64,000 nucleotides of DNA from Patella vulgata (Eukaryota; Mollusca; Gastropoda; Patellidae): assembly GCF_932274485.2 (NCBI RefSeq), contig NC_065885.2, positions 34,857,062-34,921,061 on the forward strand. Reading direction: 5' to 3'. This document shows, piece by piece, positions 57,901 through 64,000 of the stretch (the first letter of the stretch is position 1; each line of letters begins with the position of its first letter). Below the pieces are notes generated by a model. The model was given only the letters and a program-made list of their open reading frames with translations, had not been told where the DNA came from and made no database searches. Position numbers and translations under genes: made by a program.

Positions 57901-60900
57901 ATACACTTAAAATAATACGAAAATAATATTTACTATTCCCCATCCGCCTATAAACCATTCTGGGCATTCACCCATATAACATTCTTTAGTTGGTGTTGGT
58001 TTCTTCATACGATCACATAATCTCTCATTAACCACCTCCCCACTTTTACTACACCATACTTTACGATGTCGTTTACCACTTCCACAAGTGACAGTACACT
58101 ACAAATAATTAATTACTTTCTATATGAATAATAACATTAATAACATTTCAAAAGTTTGTCTAAAAGTTACTTTTTTTGTTCATTTTACAAGTTGGACTAA
58201 AATTCAGATATTTTTTTCGCTTTGTCTCATTTTAGGATCTTGTTTTTAAAGACATCATCCTTCAACATCTGACATTTTAATTACACAGCCATCAATTACA
58301 GGTCATATCCAAATTACCTGTGAAAACATATCTGATTCCCTAAACACAAGTATTGTGTGGGTAAGTTTTTTCTATTCATATTGCAAATTTTAATGTAACC
58401 CTCACTCCAGAACATCTACTGCCATCTTGTCCAATCTAGTGGTTGAATGTTCGCTTACTTACCTTCAATCTAAAATTTGATTTTTCTGATTCATAACAAA
58501 TATTGTATTTTCTGACTAATTTAAGTTTTAGGATTGTAATAAATATAGATTATCAATAGCCAATGAACCATGGGTGTTATTTTTCTCATTTCAAACTGAT
58601 AGTGTTTTAATTTTAATGTGTGTGTCCTTAATTAATATTATCGATATTTTTCAGATGTAAATGAACAGATTTTTAATTGATATTTGGATAGGACTGGTGA
58701 ATATGCCGTCGGTTAAAGCTATATCCTATCTGAATATGAATATGGTACATATAAGACTTACCCCAGTATAAAGGTCAGTTTGCCAGCTAGCACATTCAGG
58801 ATTAAAACAGACTTGAATAATTTTTTTATCTTTGATATGACATTCATTCTCAGGTAGATCTTTACCAGCTTCATCAACACATTTGGCTTGACGATATTGT
58901 TTACCTACACCACAACTAACAGAACACTGAAATAGATGAATGATCATTTAGCTTGTTCATTTACTAACCTGCATAAAGTCTAGCATAGGCCAGAGCTTGT
59001 GACTGGGTACAACTACGGTAGTTACAAGAAATTTGAACGGAGGCAACTCACGGCAACCAGTAGTTGCTAGAAACAGGTAGGTCTACTCAGTCTTTATACA
59101 ACTGACTGGAAATTAATTTTTTTAGCAATTGCTAATGAGCTACTTTTCAGGATATAGTTGAGTCCATTTTCTTTGGACTGCCTAGTCATGTAAAACAATC
59201 ATAATATATCATGTGATGGGATAAGCACTACACTCAGTTTGGCTGTGTCGGGGATGATCGTATTCACTCAGTTGCAAGATCGAGTTATGACAGTGTAATA
59301 AACATGTAATATTTATTCCATTTACTAACCATTACCACTAAACAATATGTACCTTCTCATTCCTTACGTTCAGCGCATAAAAACCAACTTGTATGTCCAG
59401 TACAGAAGTCAAAATTTGGTGAGAGAGCTTTTGCGTACGCAGCACCAAAAGAATGAAACAAATTGCCTCTGGAAGTCCAAAATAGTCCAAACTTGGCTGT
59501 TTTTTACCCAAACATTTGAACTATAATTATAATGCTTCACTTTCCATTTGTATATTGTAACTTGACTATTCCTTTGTATTCTTTTGTTTATTTGTATATA
59601 CATGTATGTTTTTTATAATCATATCTACATTGTAAAAGCACCACAGAGCAGTCAGACTGATTGAATGTTCAGCGCTATAGAAAACGATTATTATTATTAT
59701 TATTATTATCAATATTATAATTCTATTTTCATTCTAGTAGACATTACTTATATGTGAATTGTCAACTAAACATGAAGAACATAAAATCTTGTAAACAGCA
59801 TGTATTGATAAATTATATTGTTATGATAAATAAATATTGTAAGTCTTAATATATTTTTACTTACAGGAGACCATAAAGTATATGACCAAGATGTTGGTAA
59901 ACATTCACCATGACATTCAACATAAGCATTGGGTTTGGCACCAAGGTGACGACAATGTCGATCATCAATATCTGTAACTTCAGATGAGGTTTGTTTGACA
60001 CAGTTGACAAATTGTCGTCTGAGAGCTGTTCCACATCTAACTGGACATTCCTCCTGATACGCTACTCGCCACCTGTAAATAACAAATGGATTATTTATCT
60101 TAAATACTATGTGGACATATCACTCCTGTGTCATTAGTTGTTAATCGGATGGATATTGCGAAATGTAGGAAAAATTATCACAATTCTTTTTAAACTATAT
60201 AGATTAATTCATCACAAGTCAGCAAGGGCCTTCACTCTAGAAGGAATTAACAGAATTTGCTAAAATTACATAGATTTCTTCATCCCACTAAAAACTTGTT
60301 TAATTTTTAAAAAAAGATCAGAAATTAAACATAGTCTGTAGTACATTCACAAGAAATTATGTCTGATGGATAGACATGTACAACTGCACTTGTACATTTA
60401 CATCTCCATGTTAGTCTTATAAAAACTAAGAGAAATACATTCAAGTGTTTATATATATGTTTAAAAGACTGCACATGTTCTTATTAGGTTGAATATGGTA
60501 ACATAAATTGTACTTACTCGACTTGACAATTAGTATTACATCTTTCTATAATACGTTCTGGTCTAGGTTTACCACGACATCTTTTCTTGGATACATTTAA
60601 TCCATCATCTTCTCTAATACATACTATCTTTCTCTTACGAGTTCCTGATTTAACAAAAAATAATTCTTATGTAATCTCTACAGAGTTCCGTTACATCTAT
60701 ACTTCTGGGATCTGTCTTAAGATTTAAACTGAACATATTAACTTTTAAAACTGGTACAGACCTACCATTTATTATTGAATTAATGCAATACGCTTTAAGT
60801 AACAGGTGCTCATAGGTTCACCATGAAAGAGAAGAGCATTTAGCCCCTTCTTGTGCCAGATTGAAATAAACAAAGAACATCATACAACAAACCTCGACAA

Positions 60901-62707
60901 ATACGACTACATTTCCTCCATTGACCACCATTACTCCATTTATACTGGACATTAGGGCCTACCGAGATCTTGTATGTGTAGGTTATATTTGGGGGGTAAA
61001 GTTTACCAACAGACAGAACCTGAAATCATAATTATTTATAAATTTAAAAACACCCAAAATGGATCCTGTTACCAAATGTAGCTGGATGACTGAAATAGGA
61101 AATGAGAGATTTGCCATATGTAACAGGTTTTTTAGACTTTTATTTAGTTATTCAAGAAGTTCAGATTGCTAAACATTATTGTTGTACTTCTGTATCTGAA
61201 TATGTGTATGCAATCTTACATTGTTCACAAAAATATTGCCTGATGCAGCTTAAGAAAATATTTTCTGTGAAAATAGTGTGTCAAGGGGGATAACTCTAGA
61301 TAAGAGGCTGCACTATTACTTGATTTTATTGTCCTCAAATATTAGATATGAAGTCACAGAAGTAACTGTTTGTCTTGGTGCAATCTGGATTTGGATATGA
61401 GGCTATGGAACACCAGATTATCATGTACTGCTATTTAATCAATTACACACCTATATCTAAATCTAACTGACTAAATAATCATTGCATATTCCACATTGTT
61501 CAAATTTAATCCTGATTCACTCCAAAAGAAACACACACTCAGTCCGGTTAATATTATATACTAACCACAGTACCTGTGTTTTCAGGATTAGCAAAACTGT
61601 GACAAAACTCAATAATGTGTCACTTGATAGCAATTCTGTCAATTTAGAATAACAATCGAGAAACCCCTAAGAACAAAAGAATATCAATGTACAGAATCAC
61701 TCAATATAAGTTTAAAAACTACAAACTTACAAAAACAGTGATAACTTCACCAATCATTCTAGTAGAGTTGATACGTTCAACATGAGCACTTGATCCACTG
61801 TATTCAAGTACACCATTTTGAACCTTGATACTAAACTTTTCTGTTCTAACCACAAAGCCTCCATTCAGAATATAATCACCACCAGCCGAACTTATAGCTG
61901 TAATAGAAATAGTTTTTAATTACGTTTTAAAAGATCTCTAGTGGGTTATTTTATTTTTAAAATGATAGGCAAACTCTAATGGGATCATTTTATTTTTAAA
62001 ATGATTGGCAGAAACTAAATGAAAAATTTTATTTTTAAAATGAAAGACAAATTCTTAAATGCATTATTTTTTTTCTATAATGGTATGCTAATCATATTTT
62101 TCAAACCAATTTTTCTAAGATATTTTTACAGAAATGGCTTTTAATGATGGATATCAACAACCATTAAATTTCTTTTAGATAGTCCTTTGCACAGGGGGAA
62201 TGAGATTAAAATTATGTTGAAAGTATTTCCTTGGAAGTCTCAGAATTACTGACATGATAAAAACACTAATACTTACAAAGATAGTTGTCATCATCTTTAG
62301 AATTCTGATAACCAATCTGTCTAATATCAATATCTGTTGCTCCACTAGGTATTGTAATAACACGATTATAACCTGGAAAAAAATATGCTTGAGCAATAAT
62401 TATTCAAAATTATCAAAAAATATTCGATTCCAGGGATGGCAGAGAAATTTCTGGAGTGGTTCCCCTTGTCTGTGGTGCAGGACGAAGGGCCCAGCAAGGG
62501 ACAGCGTCCAGTCGTACAAAAAAATGTGCAGTAAAGTAAGATGTTGAAAACTCATTTCAAATGTTTGACCAAGTCAATAAAATACTTACCATAGATAGCA
62601 TTGTTAAAAGTTCCTCTAATGGTTTTACATGAAGAATTATCACCCCCACAAACGCCACAATTATCTCTTTTCATACGAGAACCTAAACGATTATCACATC
62701 CTGAAGC
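39870..62707 (-). CDS. GON-domain ADAMTS metalloprotease, ADAMTS9/ADAMTS20/GON-1 type (24 exons; 5' part outside window)
   Basis: Secreted matrix metalloproteases; GON-1 and ADAMTS9 clear matrix during cell migration. On the minus strand 24 exons join in an unbroken frame of 1,195 codons: end of the Cys-rich domain, spacer, fourteen TSP1 repeats (numbers 2-15 of the vertebrate scheme) and the GON domain with all ten expected cysteines. The linkers after repeats 6 and 8 lie where human ADAMTS9 has its linkers, supporting orthology with the 9/20 pair. The propeptide, catalytic domain and first TSP1 must lie to the right of the window. O-fucosylation motifs (CXX(S/T)CG) are kept in eight TSP1 repeats. 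The gene is convergent with SLC35A2. Confidence 0.95.
40522..40626 (-). CDS. ADAMTS exon W: GON domain
   Basis: Encodes [20 protein letters not shown] then [15 protein letters not shown], matching human [20 protein letters not shown]. 35 codons, phase 0 at both ends. Confidence 0.94.
41094..41185 (-). CDS. ADAMTS exon V: GON domain
   Basis: Encodes [20 protein letters not shown] followed by [10 protein letters not shown], matching human PFATAGDCYSAAKCPQG. Acceptor TTTCAG, donor GTAAAAT. Confidence 0.94.
41198..41465 (+). repeat. ~30-bp minisatellite in the ADAMTS gene
   Basis: Repeats of ACACATATTGTTACATCCAA and AACATAATAAC, interrupted at 41296-41330 by a SINE tail fragment (AATGAAATGGGGTTTAACGA). 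It lies in the intron between exons U and V, close to V. Confidence 0.8.
41908..42047 (-). CDS. ADAMTS exon U: GON domain
   Basis: Encodes [20 protein letters not shown] then [15 protein letters not shown], matching human CPYNGSRRDDCQCRK and KIRIDLTSMQI. Three GON cysteines lie here. Confidence 0.95.
42180..42315 (+). repeat. Partial copy of the 47947-48550 MITE
   Basis: GAGAGGGATTTGAAGCAGCC, GTTTAAATGTGTTTTTAGTC and GAGAAGGCATCTTTAATC align with the right part of the 47947-48550 element. Confidence 0.65.
42533..42674. mobile_element. Palindromic MITE, 142 bp
   Basis: CACAATTTTTATGGGAAAAC at the left pairs with TTTCCCATAAAAATTGTG at the right; AAAGCACAAT and ATTGTGCTTT also pair. Intron between ADAMTS exons T and U. 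Confidence 0.8.
42766..42860 (-). CDS. ADAMTS exon T: GON domain
   Basis: Encodes [20 protein letters not shown] then [11 protein letters not shown], matching human IFCAGMHSDHPKEYVTL and NFSEVYG. Acceptor AAACAG, donor GTAAGTTAAG; ends two bases into an Arg codon. Confidence 0.94.
43651..43742 (-). CDS. ADAMTS exon S: start of GON domain
   Basis: Completes the split Cys codon, then reads [20 protein letters not shown] and [10 protein letters not shown], matching human [21 protein letters not shown]. First GON cysteine present. Confidence 0.94.
43983..44118 (-). CDS. ADAMTS exon R: TSP1 repeat 15
   Basis: 45 codons plus one base. Starts [18 protein letters not shown] and ends HCYTNP, with the first base of the next Cys codon. 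This last TSP1 repeat is the first exon in the series to break the phase 0 pattern. Confidence 0.93.
44255..44370 (+). repeat. Dispersed monomer of the 6180-7412 family
   Basis: GAGCAGAAAATGTTCATTAT, GTGTTCCAAAGCAAATTG and TCTCTGCTTAGCCTAAAC match that array; intron between exons Q and R. Confidence 0.65.
45081..45272 (-). CDS. ADAMTS exon Q: TSP1 repeat 14
   Basis: 64 codons, phase 0 at both ends. Starts [16 protein letters not shown] and ends [10 protein letters not shown] before donor GTAAATTTTT. As in human repeat 14, it has an insert between the middle cysteines. Human then reads TWRVGNWGSC, matching the end. Confidence 0.94.
45481..45754 (-). repeat. tRNA-derived SINE (family 2), best copy
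   Basis: Minus strand: GGTTGGATGGCTGAATGGTT (A-box region), GGTTTCGAATCCCCGG (B-box), ACGTGGCAAGGAGTAGGGTC, CTACGCGCAAGCGAATTATT and tail TTTCTCTCTCTCTC. Intron between ADAMTS exons P and Q. Confidence 0.9.
45885..46010 (-). repeat. SINE (family 2) fragment
   Basis: CATTAAACTCCATTATAG, TTTATTTTAATAATTCGCTG and GACTTTAGTAGTTGGATGAC resemble the 3' half of the 45481-45754 SINE. Confidence 0.5.
46111..46281 (-). CDS. ADAMTS exon P: TSP1 repeat 13
   Basis: 57 codons, phase 0 at both ends. Starts [18 protein letters not shown] and ends [10 protein letters not shown] before donor GTAGGTGTAC. Human repeat 13 is CTKTCGEGSRYRKVVCVD, with the shared preceding or following aromatic segment. Confidence 0.94.
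46721..46903 (-). CDS. ADAMTS exon O: TSP1 repeat 12
   Basis: 61 codons, phase 0 at both ends. Starts [16 protein letters not shown] and ends WKVDKWTE before donor GTAAGCCTAA. It keeps the O-fucose motif. Confidence 0.94.
47388..47552 (-). CDS. ADAMTS exon N: TSP1 repeat 11
   Basis: 55 codons, phase 0 at both ends. Starts [16 protein letters not shown] and ends [10 protein letters not shown] before donor GTATGTTGG. It follows exon M across a 6.8-kb intron, the longest in the gene inside the window. Human CSVSCGRGHKQRNVYC is the positional match. Confidence 0.95.
47947..48550. mobile_element. MITE with TTAAAGATGGGTTCCC termini, 604 bp
   Basis: Terminal inverted repeats TTAAAGATGGGTTCCC (47947-47962) and GGGAACCCATCTTTAA (48535-48550) are perfect over 16 bp. 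No ORF. It lies in the long intron between exons M and N. Confidence 0.85.
49406..49839. mobile_element. MITE with ~110-160 bp inverted arms
   Basis: TTTAAAGGACAATATTGG at the left pairs with CCAATATTATCCTTTAAA at the right; AGTCATTGTCACATATGTGA and its partner continue the arms, which pair weakly to about 49565 and 49690. A short frame in its centre is incidental. Confidence 0.85.
50155..50325 (-). repeat. SINE (family 2), shortened
   Basis: Minus strand: GAGGGTTGGGTGGCCAAATG head, GACCCGGAGAAAACCCAC (plus strand) and the AATAATTCGC word of the 3' half. Long M-N intron. Confidence 0.75.
53445..53450 (-). promoter_or_regulatory. Candidate intronic poly(A) signal for the tail isoform
   Basis: AATAAA on the minus strand about 120 bp after the tail stop codon. 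A nearer one at 53571-53576 overlaps the stop itself. Either could end the short transcript. Confidence 0.35.
53572..54372 (-). CDS. Arg/Ser/Pro-rich alternative C-terminal tail of the ADAMTS protein (read-through of exon M)
   Basis: In frame with TSP1 repeat 10, the sequence after the donor stays open for 266 codons. It begins [18 protein letters not shown], continues as repeats of about 11 residues (consensus like [11 protein letters not shown]) and ends [14 protein letters not shown] with TAA inside an AATAAA hexamer at 53571-53576. The stretch is less AT-rich than the intron around it. About 126 of the codons are outside the repeats, so openness is not only a product of a 33-bp repeat. 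Inferred role: a truncated secreted isoform lacking repeats 11-15 and GON, with a basic tail that could bind glycosaminoglycans. The alternative is a chance open intron stretch. Confidence 0.65.
   Translation of the reverse strand, partial: VRDSSYRTRPRTRSPSQPHADDPQPYSRSHPRPNSPNPYSRSRSQHPSNTPHLHNRFYSDGRRSQNRPHSDYPRSQSRPRPRSQSQPYSDYPRSQARFHSDYPRSQARPHSGYPRSQARRHSDYPRSQTRPALDDSHSRTQPLSEDLRPQTRSHIDNPHYRTQSQSDDLHSETQISSDDLRYETRLPSDDANSPRSRPLSYRTRPRVQSSSNDQRTRYQTTYNSKRSSTTVLPYNSQSRRQSTSYKHYRRRQALYHNSRYTAYNRQ
53782..54201 (-). repeat. 33-bp (11-residue) tandem repeat inside the tail ORF
   Basis: About twelve 11-residue units plus one short unit, for example [44 protein letters not shown], then diverged units such as [11 protein letters not shown] and [11 protein letters not shown]. 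On the DNA plus strand the unit appears as repeated GAGAACGTGGATAATCAGAG. Divergence rises towards the C-terminal side. Confidence 0.9.
54373..54552 (-). CDS. ADAMTS exon M: TSP1 repeat 10, with read-through option
   Basis: 60 codons if spliced at the GTAAGA donor at 54367-54372, phase 0 like its neighbours. Starts [17 protein letters not shown] and ends WHVGKWSV. The O-fucose Ser/Thr is replaced by Glu. The frame stays open past the donor for a further 266 codons (see 53572-54372), so this exon probably has a spliced and an unspliced form. Confidence 0.93.
55219..55377 (-). CDS. ADAMTS exon L: TSP1 repeat 9
   Basis: 53 codons, phase 0 at both ends. Starts [20 protein letters not shown] and ends WQYEDWSK before donor GTATGTTG. 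The Gly after the second Cys is replaced by Glu, so the usual O-fucose consensus is incomplete. Human repeat 9 shows the same VVCxDENG core. Confidence 0.94.
55791..56015 (-). CDS. ADAMTS exon K: TSP1 repeat 8 plus linker
   Basis: 75 codons, phase 0 at both ends. Starts [16 protein letters not shown]; after GDC there is an extra linker of about 20 residues with acidic start, ending WRVGPWSP. Human ADAMTS9 has its second linker here, ending WRTGPWGAC. Confidence 0.94.
56759..56926 (-). CDS. ADAMTS exon J: TSP1 repeat 7
   Basis: 56 codons, phase 0 at both ends. Starts [16 protein letters not shown] and ends [10 protein letters not shown] before donor GTAAGTAG. Human repeat 7 has CSATCGKGTRMRYVSC. 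Confidence 0.94.
57224..57442 (-). CDS. ADAMTS exon I: TSP1 repeat 6 plus linker
   Basis: 73 codons, phase 0 at both ends. Starts [16 protein letters not shown]; after CYRDSC it has a Ser/Thr/Pro linker of about 20 residues, then WRFGSWTE. Human ADAMTS9 has a linker at the same place ending WRFGSWTPC. Confidence 0.95.
57934..58098 (-). CDS. ADAMTS exon H: TSP1 repeat 5
   Basis: 55 codons, phase 0 at both ends. Starts [16 protein letters not shown] and ends [10 protein letters not shown] before donor GTAAATATT. The acceptor is TTTGTAG. Human repeat 5 reads CLVTCGKGHKHRQVWC, so this is a clear positional match. Confidence 0.94.
58762..58926 (-). CDS. ADAMTS exon G: TSP1 repeat 4
   Basis: 55 codons, phase 0 at both ends. 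Starts [16 protein letters not shown] and ends with a Trp segment ([10 protein letters not shown]). It keeps an O-fucose motif. The six-Cys pattern is complete with its neighbours. Confidence 0.94.
59350..59712 (+). mobile_element. 3' fragment of a non-LTR retrotransposon (LINE)
   Basis: The plus strand reads [20 protein letters not shown] then AFAYAAPKE, a TGA, and [16 protein letters not shown], the familiar C-terminal end of CR1/L2-like reverse transcriptases (typically FGERAFSVAGPRLWNSLP). The TGA replaces the conserved Trp. It ends in CAGCGCTATAGAAAACG and a TTA microsatellite (59690-59710). 5' truncated; clade uncertain. Intron between exons F and G. Confidence 0.75.
59865..60072 (-). 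CDS. ADAMTS exon F: TSP1 repeat 3 and start of repeat 4
   Basis: Encodes [20 protein letters not shown] through [19 protein letters not shown], as in human WHVASRSECSAQCGLGYRT. From here on, almost every TSP1 exon ends right after the Trp-Ser/Thr segment and the next starts with the first Cys. Confidence 0.94.
60518..60644 (-). CDS. ADAMTS exon E: rest of TSP1 repeat 2
   Basis: Encodes [20 protein letters not shown], then [15 protein letters not shown]. The acceptor is AATCAG, the donor GTAAGTA, ending two bases into a Glu codon. It has no long ORF of its own. Confidence 0.92.
60893..61019 (-). CDS. ADAMTS exon D: spacer end and start of TSP1 repeat 2
   Basis: Begins [20 protein letters not shown], the conserved end of the spacer, then runs into the Trp-containing start of TSP1-2 ([18 protein letters not shown]). 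Donor GTTTGTTG is at 60885-60892. The CSRIC core lacks the Ser/Thr needed for O-fucose. Confidence 0.93.
61731..61897 (-). CDS. ADAMTS exon C: spacer domain
   Basis: Encodes [20 protein letters not shown] and later [20 protein letters not shown], aligned with the human spacer residues LNGNFVV and VEYSGSETAVERINSTDRI. The acceptor is ATTACAG, the donor GTAAGTTTG. Confidence 0.94.
62277..62372 (-). CDS. ADAMTS exon B: spacer domain start
   Basis: Encodes [18 protein letters not shown] then DDDNYL, the conserved opening of the ADAMTS spacer (human YNTVVRIPAGATNIDVRQ). Flanked by CCAG and GTAAGTATT. Confidence 0.94.
62435..62575 (+). repeat. SINE fragment (family 1)
   Basis: TGGTTCCCCTTGTCTGTGGT, GTAAGATGTTGAAAACTCAT and TTCAAATG resemble the 3' half of the 33541-33841 copy. 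It lies between ADAMTS exons A and B. Confidence 0.5.
62590..62707 (-). CDS. ADAMTS exon A: end of Cys-rich domain
   Basis: Encodes [20 protein letters not shown] followed by [13 protein letters not shown], matching the ADAMTS signature [15 protein letters not shown]. The acceptor TTTTTAG ends at 62708; the donor GTAAGTATT is at 62581-62589. It starts at a codon boundary and ends one base into a Gly codon. Confidence 0.95.
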
Positions 62708-62867
62708 CTAAAAATACAAAGATAAATTCTTGGTTGAGAATGTTCACTCTCTTTTAATAGAGACTTACAAAATTAAAAGAACAAGACAGAAAATGGTTGA
62801 GTATTATCATGGGATTACCTTAAATGTTATAACTAAATCCAACATTCTAATACATGTTATTAGGGTT

Positions 62868-64000
62868 TCACACTGCGTAGCTTGTGTGAAACACTATTGT
62901 TTCTGTTAAGATTATTCTTATTCTTATTATTATTTTTTTTTTTCCAATTTGATTGTATCTCAGAAACTACATGTCGGATCGATACGATTTCTTCGGTTTT
63001 ATTAGGAAAGTGGGTGTGACTTAGAGATTAAAGCTATTTTGGGCATTCTGTGACAATGCGAAATGTCCGAAATCACCGAAGTTGTCGTTTTTTTTAAAAA
63101 ATGCCGTAGTATTAACAATAATCATCGAATTTTAACATATGATGCATTTTGACATAGCCGGAGACCAGGCACATAGCTGTGCTACTTTTGATTTTTGATT
63201 GTCGACGAATCTTCGTAGATATTAAGCGCCAAATTTCGAAAATTTAAAATTTTACAAAAAAACTTTTTTATTTATGAATATTTTTATATGGCATTTTAAC
63301 CAGGGTTGAAGAGTTATCCAATTTGACTAAAAATGTCAACATTTTTTGTGTCCGTAAATTTCCCTGGACGCCATTGGCTAATTCAGTTTTTCAGTCCTAG
63401 ATTAATTATTTATTATTCGATTTGTACAAAAGAAAGTTCATATGCTGCGTGGTCCAAAATGTCATTTTTTTGTTATCGGTAAAGATTCGTGTCGGCACCG
63501 GAAGTGAAGTAAAATCAGCAAAAACTACAATTTTGACAGATTTTGACAGTTCGGTACAACTTTTTGAAAGCAAATATTATTTTTTCAAAATTTCATATTA
63601 CCAAAAATATACGCCATGCAAAGGTGCACAAATCATCGGACTCAGTTTTTTAAATTTCGATTTCGTTTTCCGGCTATTTCAATTAAAAGGTGAAAAAAGG
63701 TGTAAAATTAAGCTATTTACAACCCATCCACCATCTTCATATTTCAAAATATTTCATCGTAACTTTCATAACCTCGTAGCAATAACCCATACAAAGAGAA
63801 TATATGTCAAAATTAGTTTGTAATATCAGCAGTTGTCGAGAAATAGGCAATTTTGCATGAGTCACATTTCGTGCTATTTTACCTGTACAATTTTCTTTCA
63901 CCATTTGATGCCAAATGCCACATTTGACTAGATTAAATCATTTTAACACATTTACTGTCACCAGAAGTGAGGTCATTTGGGCAAAAACTGAATTTTATCC
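62868..64000 (+). repeat. Hairpin-headed repeat element running off the window
   Basis: Starts GGGTTTCACACTGCGTAGCT-TGTGTGAAAC, a 9-bp-stem hairpin, then a TTATTCTTATTATT stretch, then CTCAGAAACTACATGTCGGA. No family-level tandem unit is obvious before the edge. A 133-codon frame at 63422-63823 is Phe/Lys/Ile rich with no recognisable domain. The next upstream ADAMTS exon should lie further right. Confidence 0.5.

Noticed and set aside
63422-63823. 133-codon plus-strand frame
   Set aside because: Low-complexity Phe/Lys/Ile-rich translation inside a repeat element, with no known domain.
1-64000. CRISPR arrays, bacterial operons, toxin or defence systems
   Set aside because: The sequence is eukaryotic with split genes. 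The spaced tandem repeats have no unique-spacer pattern.

Overview
The window looks like metazoan, most likely molluscan, nuclear DNA. It is strongly AT-rich, its genes are split by long introns, it has no bacterial-type operons, and it carries a dense load of small mobile elements: tRNA-derived SINEs ending in CATTTCATTT or TCTCTCTC, palindromic MITEs, and hairpin-ended elements with about 150-bp tandem monomers resembling those known from bivalves and gastropods. The phylum is an inference. The gene identities rest on exon-by-exon protein similarity with conserved splice phases.

Layout. (1) 3,564-7,593, minus strand: two exons of CHCHD4/MIA40, the oxidoreductase of mitochondrial intermembrane-space import. 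The short first exon was not found. (2) 12,897-25,773, plus strand: a three-exon UDP-galactose transporter (SLC35A2 type) of 358 aa. Its first exon is at 12,897-13,005, more than 7 kb upstream of the next exon. (3) 25,774-39,869: intergenic DNA between two convergent genes, holding a 150-bp tandem array, SINEs and another tandem repeat. (4) 39,870-62,707, minus strand: the 3' two-thirds of a GON-domain ADAMTS metalloprotease gene (ADAMTS9/ADAMTS20/GON-1 type). I resolved 24 consecutive exons: end of the Cys-rich domain, spacer, TSP1 repeats 2-15 and the complete GON domain, 1,195 codons in an unbroken reading frame. The catalytic exons lie beyond the right edge. (5) 62,870 to the end: a hairpin-headed repeat element running off the window.

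The three genes have unrelated jobs (mitochondrial import, Golgi nucleotide-sugar import, extracellular matrix remodelling). CHCHD4 and SLC35A2 are head to head; SLC35A2 and the ADAMTS gene are tail to tail.

The most interesting signal is at 53,572-54,372. The reading frame of the tenth TSP1 exon of the ADAMTS gene continues past a good 5' splice site for 266 codons into an Arg/Ser/Pro-rich tail built largely of 11-residue repeats, then stops inside an AATAAA hexamer. This looks like a composite terminal exon giving a shortened secreted isoform with a basic tail and no GON domain; I know of no such tail in vertebrate ADAMTS9/20. The second signal is that several sequence-unrelated repeat families here share one architecture: a palindromic end, a CCGTCCGTC-like or similar simple stretch, then tandem monomers of about 150 bp.
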